Shown piece by piece: positions 1-8,890 of a stretch of DNA of 64,000 bases (its first letter is position 1; the number at the start of each line of letters is the position of its first letter). Both the position numbers and the translations under genes were made by a program. A model generated the notes under the pieces. The model had not been told where the DNA came from. It was given only the letters and a program-made list of their open reading frames with translations, and ran no database searches. This DNA is from Corallococcus sp. AS-1-6 (lineage in GTDB: Bacteria; Myxococcota; Myxococcia; Myxococcales; Myxococcaceae): assembly GCF_020037015.1 (NCBI RefSeq), contig NZ_JAIQDE010000017.1, forward strand, positions 62,001-126,000, read 5' to 3'.

Positions 1-1781
1 TTCGACGTGACGAACGTCAGCGCCCCCAGCGTGTGCCCGCGCACCCGCAGCGGCACGCACAGGTACGCGCACGTCCCGCCCGCCCGCGCGCACGCCGGGT
101 CCCCCTGCGACAACCCCGAGCGCGACTCCGGCCTCCCGGACTGGATGACCCGCGCCACCACCGCGAGCCCCGGGGGCGGCACCTCTTCGGGCTCCACGCC
201 CGCCGTGGCCACGCAGCGCACGCCGCCGGACTCGTCCTCCAGGAACACGCCGCAGGCCTCCGCGTACTGCGGCACCGCCAGGTGCGCCACGCGCTCCAGC
301 GTCTCCTCCTCCTCCAGGCTCCCCGCCAGCACCCCGCCGGCCTCCGCGAGGAAGCGCTGCGCCGCCTCGCCGCGCTGGCGCTCGGTGATGTCCACCATCA
401 CGCTCAGGCACTGCGGCGGGCCGCTCGCCGGGTGCACGCGCCCCGTCCACATGGCCACCTGCACCGCGCCGCCGTCACGCCGCCGCGCCGCCAGCGGCGC
501 GCCGTCCAGCACCGTGCCCCGCGTGGCGCGCTCCAGGCCGTGGCGGAAGGCCTCCCAGTGCTCCGCCGGCACGGCTGGCAACACCTTCCCCAGCACCTCC
601 TCCGCCGTCCACCCCAGCATCCGCTCCGCGGCCGGGTTCCACAGCCGCACGGTGCCGTCCGGGTCCAGCAGCATGATGGCCGTGGGGCTCGCCTGGATGA
701 TGGCCTCCAGCGTCCCGTGCGCCTCGCGCAGCGCCGCCCGCGCCCGCTGCTCCCGCTCCAGCAGCCGCGCCCGCGCCAGCGCCTGCGCCGCGTGGTGCGC
801 CACCAGTTGGAGGAAGGCCCGCTCGTCGTCGTCGAACCCGTGCGGCAGGCCGAAGGTGAACACCAGCACCCCCAGGGCCCGCCCGTCCGCCACCAGCGGC
901 AGGCACGCGGACGAGGGCGCCGGCCGCTCCGACCCGGACAGCGCGTCCTCCGCCATCAGCCACACCGGCCGCGACGCGCGCAGCACCCGGGCCACCGGCG
1001 AGTCCCCCTCCAGGGGCATCCGCTTCAGCCGCTCCGCCGCGTCCGGCGTGCAGCCCGCGCAGCGCAGCAGCGTGGCGCTCGTGGCGTCCGGCGCCACGCC
1101 CCACAGCGCCCCGGCCTTCGCGTCCGCCACCGCCAGCCCCTGCTCCAGCACCACCTCCGCCACGCGCGCCGCGGTGAGCGCCTCGGACAGCTCCGCGGTG
1201 ACGTGCTGCAGCCGCGCGAGCCTCCCCGCCGCCACCTCCGCCGCCTGCCGCGCCTGCCGCTCGGACGCGTACGCCCGCGCCACGTCCAGCGCCAGCGCCG
1301 CCCGGTCCGCCAGCTCCTGGAGCAGCAACTGCTCCCCCGAGTCGAACGACGCCGGCTCCGGCGCCTCGCGCCACACCGTCAGCGTCCCCAGCGGACGCCC
1401 CCGCGCCCGCAGCGGCAGCACCAGCACCGCCTCCACCCCCTGCGCCTCGCCCGTGTCCAGCACCTCCGCCGCCACGCCCTCGTCCGCGCGGATCCGCTGG
1501 GTGAACAGCGCCTGCAGCCGCACGCGCGCCTCCGGCACCGCCGCCGCGGACGCCACCGTGCGCAGCCACAGCCCGTCCTCCGACAAGAGCCGCAGCGCGC
1601 ACGCGGAGCCCAACAGGGGCACCACCAGGCCGCACAGCCGCTCCATCACCGCCGGGGGCTCCAGCGACGCGTCCGCCAGCACCCGCGAGGCCTCCGCCAG
1701 CAGCGCCAGCCGCTCCTCAATCTCCGCGAGCCGCGCCCCGTACTGCCGCGCCTCCCCCAGCCTGGTTGCCACCATCGTCAT
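1..1781 (-). CDS. GAF/PAS multi-sensor protein, probably a histidine kinase (3' end outside window)
   Basis: Reading the minus strand from an ATG at 1781 gives an uninterrupted frame to the left edge, at least 593 residues. The N-terminus (MTMVATRLGEARQ) leads into a coiled stretch and a GAF domain (about residues 25-165), a second GAF (about 185-345, with the motif HGFDDDERAFLQLVAHHAAQ), a PAS domain (about 355-480, with ASPTAIMLLDPDGTVRLWNP and ending in VDITERQ) and the start of a third GAF (VPLRVRGHTLGALTF). The GAF-GAF-PAS-GAF order is typical of soluble myxobacterial sensor kinases, but no HisKA or HATPase part is visible, so the output domain is inferred. An in-frame ATG at 1808 is an alternative start. 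No transmembrane segment is seen. It is divergent from kup. Confidence 0.85.
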   Translation of the reverse strand, partial: MTMVATRLGEARQYGARLAEIEERLALLAEASRVLADASLEPPAVMERLCGLVVPLLGSACALRLLSEDGLWLRTVASAAAVPEARVRLQALFTQRIRADEGVAAEVLDTGEAQGVEAVLVLPLRARGRPLGTLTVWREAPEPASFDSGEQLLLQELADRAALALDVARAYASERQARQAAEVAAGRLARLQHVTAELSEALTAARVAEVVLEQGLAVADAKAGALWGVAPDATSATLLRCAGCTPDAAERLKRMPLEGDSPVARVLRASRPVWLMAEDALSGSERPAPSSACLPLVADGRALGVLVFTFGLPHGFDDDERAFLQLVAHHAAQALARARLLEREQRARAALREAHGTLEAIIQASPTAIMLLDPDGTVRLWNPAAERMLGWTAEEVLGKVLPAVPAEHWEAFRHGLERATRGTVLDGAPLAARRRDGGAVQVAMWTGRVHPASGPPQCLSVMVDITERQRGEAAQRFLAEAGGVLAGSLEEEETLERVAHLAVPQYAEACGVFLEDESGGVRCVATAGVEPEEVPPPGLAVVARVIQSGRPESRSGLSQGDPACARAGGTCAYLCVPLRVRGHTLGALTFVTS

Positions 1782-2047
1782 GCCACGACCCCCCGTTGCA
1801 CCCGCCATGGGAGCACGGCCCCGCTCGCGGCGCTCTGCGTCCCAGGTCCCGCCATCCCTGACTTCTGCGGATGCTCGACACCCACCCCCCGGAAGCGTTG
1901 GTGACGGGCACCCGCCTCGTTCCGGGGCCCGGCACCCCCGAGGGCAGGGCGCCAGGCGCGCACATGGGCGCACCCGGGGCGGTTGGAAAGCAAAGGAGCG
2001 TCACGGCTTCGGTTGCTCCGGGCCCGGGTTCGGCTAAAGCGGGGGCC

Positions 2048-3961
2048 GTGAACGCACCCTCGGAATCACCGGCCGCCCCTTCGGAGGGGCCGGATTCTCC
2101 CAAACGCATCCTGACGCTGGCGCTGGGCGCGCTGGGGATCGTCTACGGGGACATCGGTACCAGCCCGCTCTACGCCCTGCGCGAGTGCTTCACCGGCCCG
2201 CACGGCATCACGCCGACGCCGGCGAACGTGATGGGCGTGTTGTCGCTCATCTTCTGGTCGCTCATCATCGTCGTGTCGGTGAAGTACCTCTTGTTCGTGA
2301 TGCGCGCGGACAACCGGGGCGAGGGCGGCATCCTCGCGCTGATGGCGCTGGCCATGCAGCGGCCCCGGGGGCAGGCGCACCGCGCGCGGCCCGTGCTCAT
2401 CACCCTGGGCATCTTCGGCGCGGCGCTGCTCTACGGCGACGGCCTCATCACCCCGGCCATCTCCGTGCTGAGCGCGGTGGAGGGGCTGAGCGTGGCCACG
2501 CCTGTCTTCGAGCCCTACGTCATCCCCATCTCGCTCATCATCCTGGGGCTGCTCTTCCTCGCGCAGCGCAAGGGCACCGGCGGCATCGGCGCGGTGTTCG
2601 GCCCCTTCATGGCGCTGTGGTTCGTGGCCATCGCCGTCCTGGGGGTGAAGGAGCTGCTGCACAACCCCGCGGTGCTCTGGTCGCTGTCGCCCGTGCACGG
2701 CGTGCACTTCTTCATGGACAACGGGGGGCACGGCTTCCTGGTGCTGGGCGCGGTGTTCCTCGTGGTGACGGGCGGCGAGGCGCTCTACGCGGACATGGGC
2801 CACTTCGGCGCGGGGCCCATCAAGCGCGCGTGGTTCGGGCTGGTGCTGCCCTCGCTGGTGCTCAACTACCTGGGGCAGGGCGCGTTGCTCCTGCGCCACG
2901 CGGAGGCCGCCCGCAACCCCTTCTTCCTGCTGGCCCCGGACTGGGCCCGCTACCCGCTGGTGGCCCTGGCCACCGGCGCCGCGGTCATCGCGTCCCAGGC
3001 CCTCATCTCCGGCTCCTTCTCCATCACCCGCCAGGCCATGCAACTGGGCTACAGCCCGCGCATGGAGGTGGTGCACACCTCCGCGGAGGAGATGGGGCAG
3101 ATCTACCTGCCGGGCCTCAACACCGCGCTGCTGGTGGGCGTCATCGCGCTGGTGCTGGGCTTCGGCTCCTCCAGCCGGCTGGCGGCGGCGTACGGCATCG
3201 CCGTGACGACGACCATGGCCATCACCACGGTGCTCGCCTACGTGGTGGCCCGCGAGCGCTGGGGCGTGGGCCGCGCGGTGGCCCTGCCCGTCGCGGGCCT
3301 GTTCCTGATGGTGGACCTGTCCTTCTTCGGCGCCAACGCGGTGAAGATTTCGGACGGCGGCTGGTTCCCGCTGCTGCTCGCCGTCTGCATCTTCACGCTG
3401 ATGACCACCTGGAAGCGCGGCCGGGACATCCTCGCCGGCAAGCTGCGCGCGGCCAGCCTGGGCCTGAAGGACCTGTTGGGCAGCTTCGGGGACCACCCGC
3501 CCGTGCGCGTGCCCGGCACCGCCATCTTCATGACGGGCAACCCGGAGGGCACCCCGCCCGCGCTCCTGCACAACCTGAAGCACAACAAGATTCTGCATGA
3601 GCAGGTGGTGCTGCTCACCATCATCTCGGAGGAGATTCCCCACGTGGTGGCCCAGGAGCGCGTGGAGGTGGAGCCCCTGGAGCAGGGCTTCGTGCGCGTC
3701 GTGGCCCGCTACGGCTTCATGGAGAACCCCAGCATCCCGGACATCCTCAAGCGCTGCCGGGAGAAGGGGCTCCAGTTCCAGCTCATGGGCACCAGCTTCT
3801 TCCTGGGCCGCGAAACGCTCATCCCCACCAAGAAGCCCGGCATGGCCGTCTGGCGCGAGGCCCTCTTCACCTGGATGAGCCGCAACGCCCGCAGCGCCAC
3901 CGCCTACTTCCGCATCCCGCCCAACCGCGTCGTGGAGCTGGGCAGTCAGGTGGAGCTGTAA
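2048..3961 (+). CDS. kup: Kup/Trk-type low-affinity potassium transporter
   Basis: Inner-membrane K+ uptake protein of the KUP/HAK/KT family (K+/H+ symport). The GTG start at 2048 gives 637 residues, the usual Kup length; the frame stays open upstream to 1871 but that part is low-complexity and the Kup homology begins just after the GTG. The N-terminal signature LGALGIVYGDIGTSPLYALRE is diagnostic. About 12 hydrophobic segments fill residues 20-440, with family motifs such as GDGLITPAISVLSAVEGL and SGSFSITRQAMQLGY. A soluble C-terminal domain follows (about 450-637). It is monocistronic and divergent from the sensor protein. The 266-base spacer shows no obvious K+ riboswitch. Confidence 0.95.
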   Translation: MNAPSESPAAPSEGPDSPKRILTLALGALGIVYGDIGTSPLYALRECFTGPHGITPTPANVMGVLSLIFWSLIIVVSVKYLLFVMRADNRGEGGILALMALAMQRPRGQAHRARPVLITLGIFGAALLYGDGLITPAISVLSAVEGLSVATPVFEPYVIPISLIILGLLFLAQRKGTGGIGAVFGPFMALWFVAIAVLGVKELLHNPAVLWSLSPVHGVHFFMDNGGHGFLVLGAVFLVVTGGEALYADMGHFGAGPIKRAWFGLVLPSLVLNYLGQGALLLRHAEAARNPFFLLAPDWARYPLVALATGAAVIASQALISGSFSITRQAMQLGYSPRMEVVHTSAEEMGQIYLPGLNTALLVGVIALVLGFGSSSRLAAAYGIAVTTTMAITTVLAYVVARERWGVGRAVALPVAGLFLMVDLSFFGANAVKISDGGWFPLLLAVCIFTLMTTWKRGRDILAGKLRAASLGLKDLLGSFGDHPPVRVPGTAIFMTGNPEGTPPALLHNLKHNKILHEQVVLLTIISEEIPHVVAQERVEVEPLEQGFVRVVARYGFMENPSIPDILKRCREKGLQFQLMGTSFFLGRETLIPTKKPGMAVWREALFTWMSRNARSATAYFRIPPNRVVELGSQVEL

Positions 3962-4360
3962 CCCGGCCCATACCGCATGGGGACTTCACCCCGGGAGTAG
4001 AATAACTGCTCGGGGTGTGATGCACGTGTTTTGCGGGTCTTGAGGTTTATTCCGCCCCGTAACCCCTTGAAAAGACATGGGCAACGTTCCCGGGGGAGGG
4101 GTTATCCAGACCCGGGGGTGTCTACAAGTGGGTGCCAGACAGCCCTTTACGCAGGGGCTTGCCTGCTTCAGATTGCACCGCCCCCGGCCGTCTTTTTCCG
4201 GCTCGAATAGAAAAATACGTCAGGGCAGCAACTCTTCCGCCGATGAATCGAGAATCTTTTCGCGGGGCAGAGAAAAATACTGCCCCGATGTAACAGAACT
4301 TGGTTACCCTGCGGCCAGGTGTCCCCCGGCACCCGGCGTCTGAAACGAGGTCAGCCCTTC
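3962..4360. promoter_or_regulatory. 399-base non-coding leader region before the hotdog-protein gene
   Basis: No convincing gene lies here; a short plus-strand frame at 4077-4343 lacks codon bias. The stretch is locally AT-richer than its flanks. It contains a perfect 8-bp stem with a 9-base A-rich loop at 4263-4287 (CGGGGCAG / CTGCCCCG) and a weaker GCAGG/CCTGC repeat near 4156-4171. The likely ribosome-binding site of the next gene, ACGAGG at 4345-4350, sits 10 bases before its ATG. The hairpin lacks a following T-run, so it looks more like a leader structure than a terminator. No known riboswitch class was recognised. Confidence 0.4.
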
Positions 4361-5377
4361 ATGCTCCAGGCCATCGCCCCCGCCCCCGTGTCGTCCCCGG
4401 TCGTCTCTCCGGTGAAGTCCGTCATGCCGTGGATGGCCGAGCCCCGGATGCCGCTGTCGGACGCGGCGCCGTACACGGTGCTGAGCGCGCAGGAGCTGTA
4501 CCCGCGCATCTGCGTGCGGGACCCGTACTTCGCGCTGAAGGACGTGACGGTGCTGCCGGGCGAGGTGGTGGCGCGCGTGCCGGTGCAGATGGCGCCTGAC
4601 GCGGAGGCGATGCCGCTGGGCCTGGGTGAGGCGGGCCGTCACCTGGCCATCCTGGGCTCGTGCGGCGCGGCGCTGGTGGCGCCCAAGGACGGGCAGCACT
4701 TCTACCTGGCCAGCGCGGCGCGCGGTCAGTGGCTGCAGCCGGCCCCGCAGGAGCGCGCCTCGGACATGCTCTGGGCGCTGGCGCAGGCGGAGTACACCGG
4801 CAAGCGCACCTGCACGGCGCGCACGCTGCTGTCCGCCTCGGACGGCACGCCGCTGTTCAAGCTGGAGGTGGACTACAACGTGCTGTCCGCCGCCGCCTTC
4901 ACCCGCCTGTTCGGCGAGGCGCGCCAGGAGATGCGCCGCGAGCCGCGCCCCGCGGACACCGTGCAGCGCACCCCGGAGGAGTGGGCGAAGCTGCGGCAGA
5001 ACCCGTACAGCAAGCCGCTGGACCTCCAGGACTTCCGCATGGACGGCGACATGATGCGCTCGTCGCTCGTCGTCACCCCGGAGCTGTGCAAGGGCCACTT
5101 CGCCATGCACCCGGTGATGCCAGTGGCCGTCGTTGCGGGCGGCATGACGCGCATGGCGACCACGCTGGGCCGCGCGCTGGAGCACGCGCCCGGCGCCCGC
5201 TTCGTGGCCGGGGACGTGAAGCTGTCCGCGGACAGCCTGGCCTACGCGGGCCAGACGGTGGTGTTCGGCGCGCGCCGCACCCGCGTGCGCGGCGCGGACC
5301 ACACCTTCGCCTGCCAGGCGTCCGTGGGCGAGCGCGTGGTGGCGCAGTTGGAAGTCACCTACACCCGCGTGGACTGA
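4361..5377 (+). CDS. FabA/FabZ-like hotdog-fold protein
   Basis: 338 residues, read as a two-hotdog protein related to FabA/FabZ dehydratases or thioesterases. The best motif is GHFAMHPVMPVAVVAGGM near residue 245, which matches the GHFP..PVMPG active-site helix of FabZ. The catalytic-type His is kept, but the following Gly is Val and the usual E-x-x-A-Q segment is replaced, so dehydratase activity is doubtful. ATG 4361 is chosen over an upstream in-frame start at 4319 because the ACGAGG site is correctly spaced from it. The preceding 399 bases are non-coding and structured. It converges with the TIGR02265 gene, 4 bases apart. The substrate is unknown, perhaps a lipid or polyketide intermediate. 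Confidence 0.7.
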   Translation: MLQAIAPAPVSSPVVSPVKSVMPWMAEPRMPLSDAAPYTVLSAQELYPRICVRDPYFALKDVTVLPGEVVARVPVQMAPDAEAMPLGLGEAGRHLAILGSCGAALVAPKDGQHFYLASAARGQWLQPAPQERASDMLWALAQAEYTGKRTCTARTLLSASDGTPLFKLEVDYNVLSAAAFTRLFGEARQEMRREPRPADTVQRTPEEWAKLRQNPYSKPLDLQDFRMDGDMMRSSLVVTPELCKGHFAMHPVMPVAVVAGGMTRMATTLGRALEHAPGARFVAGDVKLSADSLAYAGQTVVFGARRTRVRGADHTFACQASVGERVVAQLEVTYTRVD

Positions 5378-5381
5378 GCTC

Positions 5382-5963
5382 TCAGGCCCACTCGATGTCG
5401 TAGTCCACGCGGTCGATGCCCTGCGGCTTCGCGGTGACCTTGCCCGTCAAGCCCAGCACCTTCAGCGAGCCGGTGAGGATGCCCACGTGGTACGCGGGCG
5501 GCATCATGTCCCGGCGCATCCGCAGGGTGCCGGACTTGGGGCCCGTCGTGAGGTACTCGCGGTTGCCGTAGGACACCGCCGCGCTGTACGCCATCTGCGC
5601 GCCCGCGAAGAGCTTCTGCGGGTCTCCCCGGGAGATGATGCCGAACACCAGCATCCCGGGCCCGGTGGAGTAGCGGGTGATGCTCACCTCGCCGCACGCG
5701 TGGAACACCGCGTCCTGGGGGCCGAGCGCGCCCTCCAGCACGTCCGCCGCGCTGTACAGGAGCGTGAGGAACTCCCGCGCCGGGTACGAGCGCAGCTCCG
5801 CGAAGTCGTGGTTCAGCTCCCCCACGCGCAGTTGCTCCATCCCGATGGCGCCCGCGTGCTGCTGCACCAGGCCGAAGACGGACTTGAAGATGAGCCCACG
5901 GATGGAGTCCCCCTGCTGGAGGCTGGCGATCCGGGCGGCGAGTTCGGCCTTGTCCGACGGCAT
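5382..5963 (-). CDS. TIGR02265/DUF2378 family protein (myxobacterial paralogous family)
   Basis: 193 residues from ATG 5963, chosen because AAGGAG lies 8 bases upstream; a GTG at 5984 would add seven residues. The pattern GDSIRGLIFKSVFGLVQ near the start, then ELRSYPAREFLTLLY and the C-terminal DIEW ending, matches the Myxococcales-restricted TIGR02265 family, which is present in many copies per genome. There is no signal peptide or membrane segment. Its molecular function is unknown. It supports a myxobacterial origin for the window. Confidence 0.8.
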   Translation of the reverse strand: MPSDKAELAARIASLQQGDSIRGLIFKSVFGLVQQHAGAIGMEQLRVGELNHDFAELRSYPAREFLTLLYSAADVLEGALGPQDAVFHACGEVSITRYSTGPGMLVFGIISRGDPQKLFAGAQMAYSAAVSYGNREYLTTGPKSGTLRMRRDMMPPAYHVGILTGSLKVLGLTGKVTAKPQGIDRVDYDIEWA

Positions 5964-6135
5964 GACTTCCACTCCTTGGTTCACGAGCGAACCCGGCGGT
6001 CAGCTTAACGGCCCCGCTTCACCTGTCGACAAAGCGTTTCACCGGGCGTCACACCCGCCAGGACCCGCCATGTCCGGTGCCCGGGCCGACGCGGCGGGTT
6101 CCCTGGAGCCCCCGTGACTCCGGGCCCGGCGTCCG

Positions 6136-6873
6136 TCAGCGCTCGTCCAGCAGCACCGGCGCGAAGCCGGCCGCGTCGCAGGACGCGAGCACGTAGCGCA
6201 CGCCCGCCCGCTCGCCGGTGAAGCCCGCGGGGATGCCGCTCGAGTGCAGGTGGCCGTACACGCACACCTTGGGGGCGAACGCCTCGATGGGGGCGCTGAA
6301 CGCGGTGGCCCGCTCGTTGGCGTACACGGGCGGGAAGTGCACCGCGACGATGCGGGTGAGCGGCGTGGGGTGGGCCGCCTCCTTCTTGAGCGCGTCGTCG
6401 ATGGACGTGGAGAGCCGGCGCGTCTCGCGCTCCACGTAGCCGGAGTCCCCCTGCTCGTCGCCCATCTCCCCGCCGGGCATGGGCGGCGCCTCCGGCGCGG
6501 TCCACAGCCGCGTGCCGGCGATGACCCACGGCCCCAGCACGAAGGCGTTGTTGTGCAGGAAGCCCTCCAGCGTGCGGAACGGCTCCAGCAGCTTGCGCAG
6601 CTTGGACGCGGAGTCGCCCCACCAGTAGTCGTGGTTGCCGCGCACCAGCACCTTGCGCCCCGGCCGCGCGTCCAGCCACGCCAGGTCCTCCATCACCTCG
6701 TGGGGACGGGTGGCCCAGGAGATGTCCCCCGCGACGATGACCGCGTCCTCCGGCCGCACCCGTTCGTCCCACGCGCGCTGCAGGGGCAGCGGGTGGTCCG
6801 TCCAGCCGAAGCGGTGCATGTCCTTCTGCCGGGTGGAGGGCAGGTGCGTGTCGCCAATACCGAAGAGCCGCAT
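6136..6873 (-). CDS. Calcineurin-like metallophosphoesterase
   Basis: 245 residues from ATG 6873. All five signature blocks of the binuclear metallophosphoesterase fold are present in order: GDTHLP near the start, GDISWA, GNHDYWWG, HFPP and GHLHSSG. These supply the Asp, His and Asn ligands for two metals. The protein is cytosolic, with no signal peptide. The GNHDYWW block is typical of a bacterial subgroup of unknown substrate; a phosphodiesterase or phosphatase role is inferred from the family. The frame is open further upstream to 7002, but that part crosses the promoter-like palindrome and is rejected. It is divergent from the amidase gene. Confidence 0.85.
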   Translation of the reverse strand: MRLFGIGDTHLPSTRQKDMHRFGWTDHPLPLQRAWDERVRPEDAVIVAGDISWATRPHEVMEDLAWLDARPGRKVLVRGNHDYWWGDSASKLRKLLEPFRTLEGFLHNNAFVLGPWVIAGTRLWTAPEAPPMPGGEMGDEQGDSGYVERETRRLSTSIDDALKKEAAHPTPLTRIVAVHFPPVYANERATAFSAPIEAFAPKVCVYGHLHSSGIPAGFTGERAGVRYVLASCDAAGFAPVLLDER

Positions 6874-7269
6874 GATGCTGGCGTCATAGCGGATGCCCCG
6901 GCCCCCTGTCGGCCCTTCCAGCGCGGTGCGCGCCCGGACGGCCTCCCGCCCCCCGTCCGCCAAGGGTTCAAATAGTGATTGATACAAGAAATGATGTAAC
7001 AAAACGTTACATCATGGATGTCCTGAAACACGGCGGTGCGGCATCCATGCACCACGCCGGACTCCGGGTGAAACAGCGGGTCCAGTGATGTAGGCAATTC
7101 CGTGATTTCAGGTGCTTGAGGTCACGAGGCGCGCCGCGCCCCGAGTGCGGGTGGAGCATGCATGCACCGGTCGCGGAAGAAAACTGGACGAAGGTGACGG
7201 GTTGGAGGCGGCTGGCACGCACGGTGCTGAGAAGGCGCGCAGTTCCTCCCCCGACTTTGGAGTCCCCTC
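6874..7269. promoter_or_regulatory. 396-base divergent control region, AT-rich near the phosphoesterase gene
   Basis: The spacer lies between the divergent metallophosphoesterase and amidase genes. Its AT-rich segment (about 6970-7015) contains a 25-base operator-like palindrome described separately. The right half (7016-7269) returns to normal GC content, with no supported gene. No terminator-like hairpin was noticed. Confidence 0.45.
6991..7015. promoter_or_regulatory. Perfect 10-bp inverted repeat with 5-base spacer (operator-like)
   Basis: The left arm ATGATGTAAC (6991-7000), spacer AAAAC and right arm GTTACATCAT (7006-7015) form a perfect dyad in an AT-rich patch 118 bases upstream of the metallophosphoesterase ATG. 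The symmetry and length suit a homodimeric regulator. No regulator gene is adjacent, so the binding protein is unknown. Confidence 0.55.
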
Positions 7270-8889
7270 ATGTCAACCTTCCGCAATCCCTTCGCGGCGG
7301 CCGCCGTGGCCCTGGTGCTTTCCGCGTGCGGTCCCCAGGCGCAGCAGCCCACCGAGGCCCCTCCGGCCGAGACGCCGTCGCAGCCCTCCACGGACACGGC
7401 CGGCAGCGCGCTGCCGCGTGAGCTGGACCCGCTGTTCGCGCAGGCCGCCCAGGAGTTCAACGTCCCGGCGGAGCTGCTCAAGGCCGTGTCCTACGCGGAG
7501 ACGCGCTGGCAGATGGTGCGGGGCGAGGCGGAGTTCCCGGGCCAGGAGCCGGCGTTCGGCCTGATGGCGCTGCGCGGTGAGCACCTGGCGCGGGGCGCGG
7601 CGCTGGCGGGCGTGACGGTGGAGGCGGCCAGCACGGACGCGCTGTCCAACGTGCGCGCGGGCGCGGCGCGGCTGTCCCAGTTGGCCACGGACGCGAACGT
7701 GGAGCGCGGGGACCTGGCCGCGTGGGCGCCGGTGGTGGCCGAGCTGAGCGGCATCACCCTCCCGGAGGCGCAGGCGGAGCACGTGCACCGCGGCGTGTAC
7801 TCGGTGCTGAACGAGGGCGCGGTGGCGCTCAACCAGGACGGCTCGGTGGCCGTGTCGCTGGAGCCGGTGAAGGTGGAGGCGAAGTTCGAGCGTCCCCAGG
7901 TGCGCGCCATGGCGGCGGGCCCGGACTACGCGGCGTCCATCTGGCGGCCGGCGCCCACGGGCAACTACGGCACGCGCACGTCGGGCGCGGCGGGCGACCC
8001 GTCGATGATCATCATCCACACCTGTGAGGGCAGCTACAGCTCGTGCTGGAGCTGGCTCACCAACAGCGCTGCGGGCGTGAGCGCGCACTACGTGGTGAAC
8101 GAGAGCGGCAGCGAAATCTCCCAGTTGGTGCGCGAGGCGAACCGCGCCTACCACATCGGCGCGACGTACGACTGCTCGCTCAACAGCAGCAAGGAGTGCT
8201 GGCTCAACGGCGTGCAGGCCAACCACTTCACCATCGGCATCGAGCACGGCGGCTACGCCAGCCAGTCGTCCTTCCCGGCCGGGCAGATTGACGCGTCCGC
8301 GAAGCTGTCGTGCGACATCGCGCGCGACAACGCCATCATCAAGGACAGCTACCACATCGTGGCGCACGGCAAGCTGCAGCCGGCGACGCGCACGGACCCG
8401 GGCCCCAACTGGCCGTGGTCCACGTACCTCAGCAAGATCAACAGCTACTGCGGCACGGCCACGCCGTCCGGTGAGATCATCATCGACAGCAACAGCGCCA
8501 ACAACGACGCGTCCAAGGCGAGGTTCTCGCTGACGGGCGCGTGGTCGGACGGCTACAGCGCCGGCTACTACGGCAGCGGCTACTACTACGCGGCCACGGA
8601 GGCCATCTCCGCGCCGGCCACGTTCGAGTTCTACCTGCCCACCGCGCAGACGCGCACCGTCGACGCTTGGTGGGTCGAGGGCACGAACCGCTCCACCACG
8701 GCGCCGTTCATCGCCTACAACGCGGCGGGCTCCGAGGTGGGCCGCGTGTCCGTCAACCAGCAGACCAACGGCGGCAAGTGGGTGCAGTTGGGCACGTACA
8801 GCTTCTCCGCCGGCTGGAACAAGGTGCAGTTGAGCCGCTGGACGACCCCGGGCTACGTGGTCATGGCCGACGCCGTCCGGGTGCGCTGA
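7270..8889 (+). CDS. Lipoprotein with lytic-transglycosylase-like, amidase_2 and golvesin-type domains
   Basis: 539 residues. The N-terminus has a hydrophobic core ending in a lipobox (VLSAC). Residues about 55-180 resemble the lysozyme-like SLT fold: [15 protein letters not shown] carries a candidate catalytic Glu77, followed by AFGLMAL. Residues about 225-400 are an N-acetylmuramoyl-L-alanine amidase_2/PGRP domain with zinc ligands visible as His250 (IIIHTC), His366 (VAHGK) and Asp376 (RTDPG). The C-terminal 135 residues form a beta-rich, aromatic, golvesin-C-terminal-like module that may bind wall or polysaccharide. The protein would cut peptidoglycan outside the inner membrane. The next gene starts 1 base after the stop. 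Confidence 0.85.
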   Translation: MSTFRNPFAAAAVALVLSACGPQAQQPTEAPPAETPSQPSTDTAGSALPRELDPLFAQAAQEFNVPAELLKAVSYAETRWQMVRGEAEFPGQEPAFGLMALRGEHLARGAALAGVTVEAASTDALSNVRAGAARLSQLATDANVERGDLAAWAPVVAELSGITLPEAQAEHVHRGVYSVLNEGAVALNQDGSVAVSLEPVKVEAKFERPQVRAMAAGPDYAASIWRPAPTGNYGTRTSGAAGDPSMIIIHTCEGSYSSCWSWLTNSAAGVSAHYVVNESGSEISQLVREANRAYHIGATYDCSLNSSKECWLNGVQANHFTIGIEHGGYASQSSFPAGQIDASAKLSCDIARDNAIIKDSYHIVAHGKLQPATRTDPGPNWPWSTYLSKINSYCGTATPSGEIIIDSNSANNDASKARFSLTGAWSDGYSAGYYGSGYYYAATEAISAPATFEFYLPTAQTRTVDAWWVEGTNRSTTAPFIAYNAAGSEVGRVSVNQQTNGGKWVQLGTYSFSAGWNKVQLSRWTTPGYVVMADAVRVR

Positions 8890-8890
8890 C

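Noticed and set aside
7-2037. Long plus-strand open frames opposite the GAF/PAS gene
   Set aside because: They are Ser/Arg/Ala-rich shadow frames of a high-GC gene; the minus strand reads as clear GAF and PAS domains through the same bases.
4077-4343. 88-residue frame in the leader before the hotdog gene
   Set aside because: No codon bias, no ribosome-binding site and no recognisable motif; it covers the hairpin region.
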